A stretch of DNA of 64,000 bases, from the NCBI GenBank assembly GCA_017882455.1, contig JADGPL010000015.1, positions 24,032-88,031 of the forward strand, in the 5' to 3' direction. The notes under the pieces were generated by a model. It did not search any database, was not told where the DNA came from, and was given only the letters and a program-made list of their open reading frames with translations. The stretch comes from Solirubrobacteraceae bacterium (lineage in GTDB: Bacteria > Actinomycetota > Thermoleophilia > Solirubrobacterales > Solirubrobacteraceae). The stretch's first letter is position 1, and every line of letters begins with the position of its first letter. Below, piece after piece: positions 44,316 through 52,787 of this stretch. The position numbers and the translations under genes were made by a program.

Positions 44316-46562
44316 ATGCGCCGCCGCGTCACCTTCTCGCGCAACCTGACGCTGTCGCTCTCGCGGACCTGCCGCTGCTACTGCAAGTACTGCGCCTTCG
44401 CCACGCACCAGGCGCACCTGTACTCCCCTGAGGAGGTCATCGAGATCCTCGACGGCGCCGCCAAGCGCCAGGTCAAGGAGCTGCTCGTCCTCACGGGCGA
44501 GAAACCAGAGGTCAACCCAGAGGTGGCCGCCAAACTCGCCGAGCACGGCCACGCGGACTTCACCGCCTACGTGGTGTGGGTCTCCGAGCGCGCCCTCGAG
44601 CGGGGCCTGCTGCCGCACACCAACCTCGGCGTGCTCTCACGCGAGGACCTGGCCCGGCTGCGCGAGGTCACGGCCTCGCAGGGGCTGATGCTCGAGTCGG
44701 TGGCCGAGCGGCTGATGGAGACCGTGCACGCGGGCTCGCCCACCAAGCATCCGGCCAGGCGCCTGGAGACGATCCGCGCGGCCGGCGAGCTGCGGATTCC
44801 CTTCACCAGCGGCATCCTCGTGGGGATCGGCGAGACCGAGCAGGAGCGGATGGAATCGCTGGCAGCGCTCGCCGAGCTGCACATTCGCCACGGCCACATC
44901 CAGGAGATCATCCTCCAGAACTTCGTGCCCCACCAGCGCTACTACGGTCAGGAGCCCGCGCAGATCGCAGACGCGGCCGCGCGCGAGTACTGGCGCACGG
45001 GGGTTGCCGACCACCGGCCCGATCTGCCGCTGCCCCCATGGGCGTGTCCCGTGGAGATCGAGGACATGAAGCGCCTGATCGCGGAGACCCGCCGCCTGAT
45101 GCCCGATGTGGGCATCCAGATCCCGCCCAACCTGGCCGACTGGTGGGGCGAGCTCGTGGCCGCCGGCGCCACCGACCTCGGCGGCCTGAGTTCCAACGGC
45201 GATCACATCTCCCCCAAGCACCCCTTCCCCTCACCCCATCAGGTGCGCAAGCAGCTGCAGGCCGACGGCGTGGCACTGACGGAGCGCCTGTGCGTCTATC
45301 CCGAATACATCGACCCCGAGTGGGTGGCGCCCGCGGTGATGGACACGATCAAGGTCAAGTACTGGAGCTTCATTCCGCGGCGCGGCTCGGGGCGCACCGA
45401 TCCGCCCGCGCCGATCCGCCCCGAGCTCGTTGCCGGCGCGATCGAGAAGGGGCGTGACGGCCTTGCGCTCAGCGCGGATGAGCTCACGGCGATGTTCGCC
45501 GAGACACGACCGGGGGTCATCGAGGAGATGCGCCAGGCCGCCGACGAGCTGCGGGCGGAGCTCGCGGGGGAGACGGTCACCTTCGTGGTCAACCGCAACA
45601 TCAACGTGTCCAATGTCTGCGTGGTCGGCTGCGCCTTCTGCGGCTTCGGGCAGGGCAAGCGCTCGCCCGACGCCTACGAGCACGACGAGCGGGAGTTCGT
45701 GACCCGCATCCACGACGCGATCGACTATGGCGCCACCGAGCTGTGCATCCAGTCGGGCATCCACCCCGATTGGACGCTCGAGGACTATCTGGGCTGGCTG
45801 CGCCTGGCCAAGCGGACCGCCGCCGAGGCGGGGACGGATCTGCACCTGCACGCCTACAGCCCGATGGAGATCGCCCACATGTGCGACATCTCCGGGCTCC
45901 CGCCGAGCGAGGTCTTCGCGCAGCTGCGCGAGGCCGGCCTCGGCTCCACGCCGGGGACCGCCGCCGAGGTGCTCCACGACGGGGTGCGCGAGCGCATCTC
46001 GCCCAACAAGCTCCCCGTCGCCCGCTGGGTGGAGATCATCGAGGCCTCCCACGACGCCGGGCTGCGCTCGACCTCCACGGTCATGTTCGGCCACATCGAG
46101 GAGCCGTGGGAGCTGGCCGAGCACATGCGCGTGATCCGCGAGCTGCAGGAACGCACGGGAGGCCTGACCGAGTTCGTGCCGCTCTCCTTCATCCCCTTCC
46201 AGACCCTGCTCGGGCGCACCCACGGCGTCGAGGAGATCTCGCGCGAGGAGAACCTCAAGCACACTGCCGTCTTTCGCCTCGCGCTCGGGCGCACCGTTCC
46301 GAGCCTGCAGGCAAGCTGGGTGAAGATGGGCCTCGAGGCCGCCACGGAGGCGCTTCGCTGGGGCGTCAACGACCTCGGGGGCACGCTCATGGAGGAGTCC
46401 ATCAGCCGCCTCGCCGGCAGCTATCACGGCACCAAGCTCGATCCCGACCAGCTGGTCGCGGCCGCCCATGCGGCGGGGCGCCCAGCCGCCGAGCGCACGA
46501 CGCTCTATGAGATCAGGCGCAGCTATCCGCTCGCGGCCGGCGGCGTGCCGGTAGCTGCCTGA
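44316..46562 (+). CDS. fbiC: FO synthase (fused CofG/CofH radical-SAM enzyme)
   Basis: Makes the 7,8-didemethyl-8-hydroxy-5-deazariboflavin core of F420 from tyrosine and a ribityl-uracil precursor. 748 residues with two radical-SAM domains: C19-x3-C23-x2-C26 in TCRCYCKYC (CofG half) and C435-x3-C439-x2-C442 in CVVGCAFCGFGQG (CofH half). GGLSSNGDHISPKHPFP and the C-terminal SWVKMGLEAATEALRWGVNDLGGTLMEE are characteristic. Full length of actinobacterial FbiC (about 850 in mycobacteria, this version is shorter at the linker). Starts the F420 region and is divergent from a secreted protein. Confidence 0.95.
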   Translation: MRRRVTFSRNLTLSLSRTCRCYCKYCAFATHQAHLYSPEEVIEILDGAAKRQVKELLVLTGEKPEVNPEVAAKLAEHGHADFTAYVVWVSERALERGLLPHTNLGVLSREDLARLREVTASQGLMLESVAERLMETVHAGSPTKHPARRLETIRAAGELRIPFTSGILVGIGETEQERMESLAALAELHIRHGHIQEIILQNFVPHQRYYGQEPAQIADAAAREYWRTGVADHRPDLPLPPWACPVEIEDMKRLIAETRRLMPDVGIQIPPNLADWWGELVAAGATDLGGLSSNGDHISPKHPFPSPHQVRKQLQADGVALTERLCVYPEYIDPEWVAPAVMDTIKVKYWSFIPRRGSGRTDPPAPIRPELVAGAIEKGRDGLALSADELTAMFAETRPGVIEEMRQAADELRAELAGETVTFVVNRNINVSNVCVVGCAFCGFGQGKRSPDAYEHDEREFVTRIHDAIDYGATELCIQSGIHPDWTLEDYLGWLRLAKRTAAEAGTDLHLHAYSPMEIAHMCDISGLPPSEVFAQLREAGLGSTPGTAAEVLHDGVRERISPNKLPVARWVEIIEASHDAGLRSTSTVMFGHIEEPWELAEHMRVIRELQERTGGLTEFVPLSFIPFQTLLGRTHGVEEISREENLKHTAVFRLALGRTVPSLQASWVKMGLEAATEALRWGVNDLGGTLMEESISRLAGSYHGTKLDPDQLVAAAHAAGRPAAERTTLYEIRRSYPLAAGGVPVAA

Positions 46563-46568
46563 GGCCGC

Positions 46569-47324
46569 TCAGCGAAAGAGGTCCTCCTCGATCGGGCGCA
46601 GCAGCTCGGCCGCGCCCGGACCGTCATCGTCGGTGACATAGCGCTCCAGGCCGTCCACGACTACGACCGGTTCGCGCGAGTCCTTGGCGCGGGCGAGATC
46701 CGCGCAAGCTGCGGCTGCGTCGCCGACCGCCAGCCAGGTCGCCCTGAGCTTCAGCCCGTGGGCGTCGTTGCGCCCGCGCCAGTCATCGAGCGGCTGCATG
46801 CCGGCGATCCCGATCGCCACATCGAGCTGGCCGTTGCGCCAGGAGCGCCCGAAGCTGTCGGTGATCAGCACCGCCGGCGCCGTGCCCATCAGCTCGCGCA
46901 GGCGGGCGCGGATGCGCCGCGCCGAGGCGTCGGGGTCGCGCGGGAGCAGGATCAGCGTGTCCGGATCGGCGGCATTGGAGGCGTCCACCCCCGCGTTGGC
47001 ACACACGAAGCCGTGGCGCGTGCGGCAGATCAGCACGCCGCGCTCGGCGCGCAGGATCTCCACGGACTCGTCGAGCACCACCTGCACGGCCCGTGGATCC
47101 TTGTCCTGCTCCTCGCCCAGCCTGCGGGCGCGCTCGCCCGGCACGACGTCCGCGAGCGCCACGACCGCGCCCTCGGCCTTGGAGACCACCTTCTGCGCGA
47201 TCGCGAGCACCTGGTCGTTGCGCAGCGCGGCGCCCGCGGGGGTTTCGGCTATGAACGTGGCGAGGTCTTCGCCGGCGAGGACCTCAGGCAATGGCCCAAG
47301 ACCGCGGGCGCTGAGACTACCCAC
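46569..47324 (-). CDS. cofE: F420-0:gamma-glutamyl ligase (CofE)
   Basis: Adds glutamate residues to F420-0 using GTP. 251 residues matches archaeal CofE; the C-terminal nitroreductase domain of mycobacterial FbiB is absent. Visible: LATFIAETPAGAALRNDQVLAIAQKVVSKAEG, GFVCANAGVDASNA, LITDSFGRSWRNGQLDVAIGIAG and the EDLF C-terminus. GTG 47324 follows GAGG by 6 bases and begins 7 bases after the cofC stop. Likely co-transcribed with cofC. Confidence 0.93.
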   Translation of the reverse strand: MGSLSARGLGPLPEVLAGEDLATFIAETPAGAALRNDQVLAIAQKVVSKAEGAVVALADVVPGERARRLGEEQDKDPRAVQVVLDESVEILRAERGVLICRTRHGFVCANAGVDASNAADPDTLILLPRDPDASARRIRARLRELMGTAPAVLITDSFGRSWRNGQLDVAIGIAGMQPLDDWRGRNDAHGLKLRATWLAVGDAAAACADLARAKDSREPVVVVDGLERYVTDDDGPGAAELLRPIEEDLFR

Positions 47325-47331
47325 GCGCGCC

Positions 47332-48024
47332 TCAGCCGCCGCAGGAGCGGGACAGGAGATCGCCGTGCTGCGGTTTGCCGAGCGCGGCCCGCGTCCTCGA
47401 TGCGCGCGAGCGCGCTCCCTCGAGGCGTTGGCGCAGCGCCTCCAGGTCGGCCCCCGTGTCGATGTCGAGCAGCAGCGAGGAGGGCTGCTCGAGGCGGCAC
47501 GCCGCACCCGCCTCGCCCGCGAGGCCGCGGTGGCGCTCGCAGCTTCCCGGCCCGAAGCTCGGCTCGATCGCGTCCGGTGGCGTGAGCAGCAGGCCGTTGG
47601 TGCCGGTGCCGTGGCGATCGGGCACGATCACGACCTGCGGCTGCGTGGCGGAGCGGTGGGGGCCGGCGAGCAGCGCGTCGAGCTCCGTCGGGTCCAGGGC
47701 GGGGCAATCCCCGGGTATGCACAGCACCCGCTCGATCCCCGCCGCCAGCGCGCGGGCCACGCCGAGCGTCACAGCCGCCGACTGTCCGCTCTCAGCTCGA
47801 TCCTCGACCACGACCGCTCCCTGGGAGCGCGCCGCTCGCGCCACGCCCTCCTCGCGGGTCACCACGATCGTGAGCTCGATCGCCTCCGTTTGGGAGAGCG
47901 CGAGCAGGACATCGCTGACCATCGCCCCCGCCAGCTGTAGCCGCAGGGTGTCATCGATGCTTGCGCCCAGTCGCTGCTTGGCGCGGGCGAAGCTCTTGAC
48001 AGGCAGGATCGCCGCGGTCCGCAT
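47332..48024 (-). CDS. cofC: 2-phospho-L-lactate/PEP guanylyltransferase (CofC/FbiD)
   Basis: Activates 2-phospholactate or PEP with GTP to give the substrate for CofD. 230 residues: TAAILPVKSFARAKQRLG at the N-terminus gives the nucleotide loop, VLCIPGDCPALDP is the metal-binding D-C motif, and PDRHGTGTNGLLLTPP is the substrate loop. The C-terminal 25 residues are Arg-rich and variable. It is the first gene of cofC-cofE, with TATCGT 10 bases before its ATG. Whether phospholactate or PEP is used in this organism is not seen in sequence. Confidence 0.92.
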   Translation of the reverse strand: MRTAAILPVKSFARAKQRLGASIDDTLRLQLAGAMVSDVLLALSQTEAIELTIVVTREEGVARAARSQGAVVVEDRAESGQSAAVTLGVARALAAGIERVLCIPGDCPALDPTELDALLAGPHRSATQPQVVIVPDRHGTGTNGLLLTPPDAIEPSFGPGSCERHRGLAGEAGAACRLEQPSSLLLDIDTGADLEALRQRLEGARSRASRTRAALGKPQHGDLLSRSCGG

Positions 48025-48034
48025 CTGAGCGCAG

Positions 48035-48040
48035 ACGATA
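48035..48040 (-). promoter_or_regulatory. -10 element of cofC
   Basis: TATCGT on the minus strand ends 10 bases before ATG 48024; no ribosome site. A leader of only a few bases is predicted. Confidence 0.4.
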
Positions 48041-48077
48041 GTGAGGCAACGCGCGATCGGTCAGGTGCGCTGCCCGC

Positions 48078-49181
48078 TCACCACTGCAGGAGCATCAGTC
48101 CGATCGTCACTCCTGGGCCGATCGTCACCAGCAGGCCGCGCTCGCCCGCCTGCGGGCGGCGGTGCTCGATGGTGTCGCCGAGCACGTACAGAATCGAGGG
48201 GGTGCCCACGTTCCCGTGCTCGGCGAGTGCCCGCCAGCTGACCTCGACATCCTCGTCGGAGAGGTCGAGCGCCGTTTGCACGTTCTCGATGATGCGTCGT
48301 CCGCCCGGGTGCACGATCCAGTGATCGATGTCCGAGTCGAGCAGGCGCCGGCGGCGAAGGAACCCATCGACGATCTCGCGCAGCTCGGCACCTGCGAGGG
48401 CAGGAAGCTCGCGGGCCAGGTGCAGGTGGCTGTCCTCTTGGGTCGCCTCCAAGCTGACCGCATCGAGCGTCCTTGAGATCTGGTGCACCTGCGAGGCGAG
48501 GATCGTTGGTCCCTCGGCGTCGGGATCGCCGCTGAGCAGGGCGGCGGCACAGCCATCGCCGAAGATCGCCGAGCCGACGATCTTGGCCTTGGAGTCCTCC
48601 GGCGTCGAGCGCATCAGGATCCCGCTCATGCTCTCGGCGGCCACCACCAGCGCCTGCTTGCTGGGGTGCTCCCGCAGCGCCTGTGCGGCGAGGCGCATCA
48701 GCGGGACGCCGCTGGCACAGCCCACGCCGGTCACGTGGTACTTGTCGGTCGTGGGGTCCATCTCGTAGTGGTCGACCAGGCGGTGGGCGAGCGTGGGACA
48801 CCCGAGCGAGTACAGGCTCGAGCTCACGACCGTGCCGACGGTGTCGGGGTCGATCCCGAGTGCGTCGACCGCGCGGATCGCATGATGCAGCAGCGTGCGC
48901 TCGACCTCGGCCGTGCGTCCTTGAAGCGTCTGTGCCATGAAATCCTCGCCGAGCTCGAGATGGCGTCGCTTGACGCCGCACCGCTCAAAGATGCCTTCGG
49001 CGAATGCGTTGCCCTCGAGGCCAAGGCGCTGCAGCGTCTCTTGCTGTGTGAAGACGGTCTCCGAGTCCGACGTCGACAGCGCCGCGATCCTCGCTCCGCG
49101 GCGCGCGATCGGAACCCTTGCGCCGGTCGCCGGATAGGTGAGAAGCGATCCACGACCGCTGTGGTGCAGGCTGCTCTGCAA
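48078..49181 (-). CDS. type III polyketide synthase (chalcone-synthase-like)
   Basis: A 367-residue thiolase-fold enzyme that extends acyl-CoAs with malonyl-CoA. The catalytic triad is visible: Cys155 in GVGCASGVPLMRLA, His in HWIVHPGG near 290 and Asn in EHGNVGTPSILYVL near 325. The N-terminus GRGSLLTYPATGARV and the RCGVKRRHL block match bacterial CHS-like enzymes. TTG start is chosen because AAGGAG is about 8 bases upstream. Product could be an alkylresorcinol, pyrone or another metabolite. It lies between cofC and a sulfotransferase-like gene in the F420 region. Confidence 0.9.
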   Translation of the reverse strand: MQSSLHHSGRGSLLTYPATGARVPIARRGARIAALSTSDSETVFTQQETLQRLGLEGNAFAEGIFERCGVKRRHLELGEDFMAQTLQGRTAEVERTLLHHAIRAVDALGIDPDTVGTVVSSSLYSLGCPTLAHRLVDHYEMDPTTDKYHVTGVGCASGVPLMRLAAQALREHPSKQALVVAAESMSGILMRSTPEDSKAKIVGSAIFGDGCAAALLSGDPDAEGPTILASQVHQISRTLDAVSLEATQEDSHLHLARELPALAGAELREIVDGFLRRRRLLDSDIDHWIVHPGGRRIIENVQTALDLSDEDVEVSWRALAEHGNVGTPSILYVLGDTIEHRRPQAGERGLLVTIGPGVTIGLMLLQW

Positions 49182-49391
49182 GTGGGAGCTCCTTGGTGGA
49201 CTGGGCCGGCGCCTCGGGCCGTGAGGTCAGAAACAGACGATAGGCGAGCGCGCTAGGGTCTCAGGCACGAGGGGAGAGGTTCTTATCCACTTCTTCGCGC
49301 GCCGCTTCGCCCGTCTGATGAGATCTCCGCGGAGGGAATGGGCTCGATGACCGGGTCAGGTCGATGCTGTGTGAAAGACAGGTGAAAGGCG

Positions 49392-50102
49392 ATGGCCCCG
49401 ATTGAGGTGATAGGAGCGGGCCTGCCACGCACGGGCACCCTCACGCAGAAGCTGGCGCTGGAAGAGCTCGGCTTCACGCCCTGCTACCACTGGGTCAATG
49501 TGCTGGCCGATCTCGACGAGGTCGAGCTGTGGGACGGCGCGATGAGCGGTGCGGCGCCGTGGGAGGAGGTCTTCGGCGATTCGCGGGCGACGGTCGACTG
49601 GCCCGGTGGCTACTTCTACCGCGAGCTGATGGACTTCTATCCGCGGGCCAAGGTGCTGTTGAGCGTGCGCGACCCCGAGTCGTGGGAGCGCAGCTTCAGG
49701 GACACGATCTGGACGATGAGCCACGGCGATTCGCTGATGCCCCTGCTGGCCCGAGCCCGCGCCGAGGTCGACCCCCGCTGGCGCAGGTACCTGGCGTTGG
49801 TCGATCGCATGTTCTGGGGTCCGCAGGGCACCTTCTCGGCGGGCCACGCCGACCCGGAGATGCTGATCGAGCAGATGCTTCGCCACAGCGAGGAGGTCAA
49901 GCGGACGGTTCCGGCTGGGCGGCTGCTCGTCTGGGACGTGGCCGAAGGATGGGAGCCGTTGTGCGAGTTTCTCGAGGTCCCGGTTCCCGACGGCCCTCTC
50001 CCGCACGCCAACGACCGCGGTACCTTCGTGCAGCGTGTGATCGGGGGCGCTCTGGACTCGCTGGAGTCCTGGCGCGAGAGCAACACCTCGCTCGTCGGCT
50101 GA
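49392..50102 (+). CDS. sulfotransferase-family P-loop protein
   Basis: A 236-residue protein with the PAPS-binding-type loop GAGLPRTGTLTQKLALEEL near residues 8-26 and the downstream VLLSVRDPESWERSF, as in sulfotransferase-fold proteins annotated widely in bacteria. HWVNVL and the C-terminal LLVWDVAEGWEPLCEFL fit the family. Ribosome site GAAAGG. Divergent from the polyketide synthase with a 210-bp gap that also contains TAGGGT at about 49253. A tailoring role for the polyketide product is inference; true sulfotransfer is not proven for this subfamily. Confidence 0.8.
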   Translation: MAPIEVIGAGLPRTGTLTQKLALEELGFTPCYHWVNVLADLDEVELWDGAMSGAAPWEEVFGDSRATVDWPGGYFYRELMDFYPRAKVLLSVRDPESWERSFRDTIWTMSHGDSLMPLLARARAEVDPRWRRYLALVDRMFWGPQGTFSAGHADPEMLIEQMLRHSEEVKRTVPAGRLLVWDVAEGWEPLCEFLEVPVPDGPLPHANDRGTFVQRVIGGALDSLESWRESNTSLVG

Positions 50103-50105
50103 GCG

Positions 50106-51026
50106 CTACCCGCGCAGCCCCTCGGCGAACGACAGCGTCTCAGAGGCCACGCGCGCGCGCGCGAGTGGGTCGTCCATGCGCGTGTCGGTCTGCAGCGTTG
50201 CCAGCCCGGCCACGTTCTCGTCGGCCACCATGCCATCCAGGAGCTCGCCGTAGAAGTCGGCCACGCCGGCGGCGCTCAGCTCGAGGGCGGCGAAGGCCAT
50301 GAACTGCGCGGTGGGCCCCTTGAGCACCTTGCCGCCCACGATCGGGCTGACGGCCACGACGGGCGCAGCGGCGGCGATCAGAGCCTCGCGGATCCCCGGC
50401 ACGGCGAGGATCGGGCCGATCGAGGCCAGCGGGTTCGACGGTCCGATCACGATCGCCGTGGCACCCGCGATCGCGCCCAGCACCTCGGCGCTCGGGGCCG
50501 CCTGCTCGGCTCCGCGGTACTCGAGCCCCTCGATCAGGCCGGTGGCGCGATCACGGATCATGAACTCCTGAAATCCGGCCCAGCCGGTCTCCCCGATGCG
50601 GATCCAGGTGCGCACCGGGTCATCGCTCATCGGCAGTACCCGTGCCCGCACGCCCAGCGCGAGGTTGAGGCAGGCGAGCGCCTCGGTGACGGAGAGACCC
50701 TCGGCGAGCATGCGAGCACGCTCCAGGCACCAGGCGAGGTCACGGTCGCCGAGGTTGAACCAGACGTCGACCCCGAGCTCGCGCAGGGCGTCCATCACGG
50801 CGAAGCTGTCGCCCTGCAGCCCCCAGCCGCGATCGTCGATGGCATCCGCCAGCCAGAAGGACACCAGGTCGGGGTCCGGCGAGACGTGGGCGCCGTAGAT
50901 CTCGATGTCATCGCCGGTGTTGGCGATGACCGCCACCCGCTGCGCCCCCGCCGCGTCGGCCATGCCACGCGCCAGCTTGGCGCCTCCGGTGCCCCCAGCG
51001 AGGACGATGATGTCCGGCTGGCTCAT
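50106..51026 (-). CDS. cofD: 2-phospho-L-lactate transferase (CofD/FbiA)
   Basis: Transfers the phospholactyl/PEP group from the CofC product to FO, giving F420-0 or dehydro-F420-0. 306 residues: VLAGGTGGAKLARGM at the N-terminus, NTGDDIEIYGAHVSPDPD, NLGDRDLAWCLER and VIGPSNPLASIGPIL with PIVGGKVLKGPT. ATG overlaps the fno stop by 4 bases (ATGA), so fno-cofD is one operon. Confidence 0.94.
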   Translation of the reverse strand: MSQPDIIVLAGGTGGAKLARGMADAAGAQRVAVIANTGDDIEIYGAHVSPDPDLVSFWLADAIDDRGWGLQGDSFAVMDALRELGVDVWFNLGDRDLAWCLERARMLAEGLSVTEALACLNLALGVRARVLPMSDDPVRTWIRIGETGWAGFQEFMIRDRATGLIEGLEYRGAEQAAPSAEVLGAIAGATAIVIGPSNPLASIGPILAVPGIREALIAAAAPVVAVSPIVGGKVLKGPTAQFMAFAALELSAAGVADFYGELLDGMVADENVAGLATLQTDTRMDDPLARARVASETLSFAEGLRG

Positions 51027-51718
51027 TCCCACAGGCGCTCGGGCAGTCTCGTGAGGCGGATCCCGGCGTGGATCTTGTAGCGGGCGTTGACCGAGATGAG
51101 CAGCGCCGTCAGCGCCTCGGTCGTGCGCGCCATCTCCAAGCGTCCGCAGTCCACGCAGCGCAGGCCATCGATGCGCTCGATGATCGCGGCGGCCTCCCGC
51201 TTGTCGGCGCGTGCTTCGCCGCAGATGAGCACGTCCTGTTCCAGAGAATGCTCGAGGTCGGCGAGCGAGGCGGCGCTGACGGTGTGCAGCGCAGAGACCA
51301 CGCGCACTCCCTCGGGCACCATCTCCAGGGTCTGCTGGGCGGCCGATCCCTGCCACACGCCGAGCATGCGCGTGGCCTTGCCGCCGACCGCGGCCGCCAG
51401 CGGCACGGTCGCGTCGATCAGCAGCTGGCCCGGGACGAGGGCGTCCTTGAGGTTGGCGAGGGTCTCGGACTGGTTGCGGAAGGGCACGCTGAGGATGACC
51501 GCGCCCGCGGCAGCGACCGCGCCGGCGTTGTCGTGGGCCGAGAACGTGCCGTCTGGCACCGTCGTGCGGGCGCGCTCGGCGGTCTCCTCGGCGCGAGCCT
51601 GCTCGCGGGAGCCGATTGCGATCGGCACGCCGGCGCGGGCGAGGCGGATTGCAACTCCGAAGCCGAGGGCGCCGGAGGCGCCGATGACGGCGACCGGATC
51701 TGGAGCGGGGGAGGCCAC
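51023..51718 (-). CDS. fno: F420H2:NADP+ oxidoreductase
   Basis: Exchanges hydride between reduced F420 and NADP. 231 residues: Rossmann motif VAVIGASGALGFGVAIRLA, GSREQARAEE (2'-phosphate-binding region), and VILSVPFRNQSET/VVSALHTVSAASL as in archaeal and actinobacterial Fno. The first gene of fno-cofD. GTG is 8 bases after TATACT, again leaderless. It supplies reduced F420 for proteins such as the Ddn-like gene at 33 kb. Confidence 0.92.
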   Translation of the reverse strand: MASPAPDPVAVIGASGALGFGVAIRLARAGVPIAIGSREQARAEETAERARTTVPDGTFSAHDNAGAVAAAGAVILSVPFRNQSETLANLKDALVPGQLLIDATVPLAAAVGGKATRMLGVWQGSAAQQTLEMVPEGVRVVSALHTVSAASLADLEHSLEQDVLICGEARADKREAAAIIERIDGLRCVDCGRLEMARTTEALTALLISVNARYKIHAGIRLTRLPERLWE

Positions 51719-51726
51719 GGCGGCCG

Positions 51727-51732
51727 AGTATA
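51727..51732 (-). promoter_or_regulatory. -10 element of fno, leaderless
   Basis: TATACT on the minus strand ends 8 bases before GTG 51718; it overlaps the opposing -10 by two bases. Confidence 0.48.
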
Positions 51733-51736
51733 GGCT
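51731..51736 (+). promoter_or_regulatory. -10 element upstream of HMG-CoA lyase gene
   Basis: TAGGCT on the plus strand ends 7 bases before ATG 51744, the start of a 9-codon open frame rather than of the lyase. Confidence 0.48.
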
Positions 51737-51743
51737 TCAGGCA

Positions 51744-51773
51744 ATGATGCTCGACGCCAAGCGGCCCCTGTGA
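51744..51773 (+). CDS. leaderless 9-codon upstream ORF coupled to HMG-CoA lyase
   Basis: ATG ATG CTC GAC GCC AAG CGG CCC CTG TGA encodes MMLDAKRPL. Its TGA shares bases with the GTG start of the lyase (GTGA at 51770-51773). The -10 is exactly 7 bases before the first ATG, the spacing seen at leaderless genes in this window. Ribosomes ending here could reinitiate on the lyase. Not proven; simple positional coincidence is possible. Confidence 0.4.
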   Translation: MMLDAKRPL

Positions 51774-52762
51774 GCGCCCCGTCGGACGGGCTGCCAGGGC
51801 GGGTGAGCATTCGCGAGGTCGGTCCCCGCGACGGCTTCCAGAACGAGCCCGAGGTGATCCCCACCGAGAGCAAGGTCGAGCTGATCGAGGCGCTCGCGCG
51901 TACCGGCCTGCGGCGCCTGGAGGTGACCAGCTTCGTGCGCGCCGATGTGGTCCCGCAGCTCGCCGACGCCGCCGAGGTGCTCGCGCGCGTGGATGTGCCA
52001 CGGGCGGTGAGCGTCTCGGTGCTCATCCCCAACGAGCGCGGTTTGGACGCGGCCCTGGCGCTGCGCGAGCGGGCGCGCCGGGCGCCGGGCGCCGACGCGG
52101 ACGCGGACGCCCGCGTGGAGGTCTTCGACGAGGTCAACGTCTTCCTGTCGGCCTCCGAGACGCACAACCGCAAGAACGTCAACCGCTCGATCGCCGAGTC
52201 GCTGGAGGGCCTGGAGGCTGTGCTCGGCCGCTCACGCGAGGTGGGACTGCGCTGCGAGGGCGTGATCTCGACCTCCTTCGGCTGTCCCTACGAGGGTCAC
52301 GTCCCGCCGGAGCGCGTGCTCGAGATCGCGGCGCGCCTGCGCGACGCGGGCGCCCAGGAGATCGGCTTCGGCGACACCACCGGGATGGCCAACCCGCGCC
52401 AGGTGCGCGAGTTCTTCGCGATCGCCCGCGCCGAGCTGGGAGACGAGGTGCAGCTGACGGCGCACTTCCACAACACCCGCGGTCAGGGCCTGGCGAACGT
52501 GCTGGCGGCGATGGAGGCCGGGGTGGACAGCTTCGAGTCGAGCTTCGGCGAGCTCGGCGGCTGTCCGGTGCCGGCGGGCGCCACCGGCAACATCGCCACC
52601 GAGGATCTCGTCTCGATGCTCCACGAGATGGGCATCGAGACGGGCATCGACCTGCCCGCGCTGCTCGCGTGCGCCCGCCGCGTCCAGGAGATCCTGGGCC
52701 GCCCCCTGGGCAGCCACACGCTGGTGGCGGGGCCGGTGGACTGGGAGGCCGGGCGCGTTTAG
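51770..52762 (+). CDS. hydroxymethylglutaryl-CoA lyase family protein
   Basis: A 330-residue HMGL-like/DRE-TIM metalloenzyme that would cleave HMG-CoA to acetyl-CoA and acetoacetate (leucine breakdown). VSIREVGPRDGFQNEPEVIP at the N-terminus is the family catalytic loop; GVISTSFGCPYEG, HFHNTRGQGLANVLAAMEAG (His and Asn metal/catalytic) and FGELGGCPVPAGATGNIATED (with the catalytic Cys) follow. Reading starts at GTG because the previous start region has no better site. It is neighboured by an enoyl-CoA hydratase, supporting acyl-CoA catabolism. A close relative might act on another acyl-CoA. Confidence 0.92.
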   Translation: MSAPSDGLPGRVSIREVGPRDGFQNEPEVIPTESKVELIEALARTGLRRLEVTSFVRADVVPQLADAAEVLARVDVPRAVSVSVLIPNERGLDAALALRERARRAPGADADADARVEVFDEVNVFLSASETHNRKNVNRSIAESLEGLEAVLGRSREVGLRCEGVISTSFGCPYEGHVPPERVLEIAARLRDAGAQEIGFGDTTGMANPRQVREFFAIARAELGDEVQLTAHFHNTRGQGLANVLAAMEAGVDSFESSFGELGGCPVPAGATGNIATEDLVSMLHEMGIETGIDLPALLACARRVQEILGRPLGSHTLVAGPVDWEAGRV

Positions 52763-52787
52763 CAGCACGCGGCGCGGCGGGGTGCCG

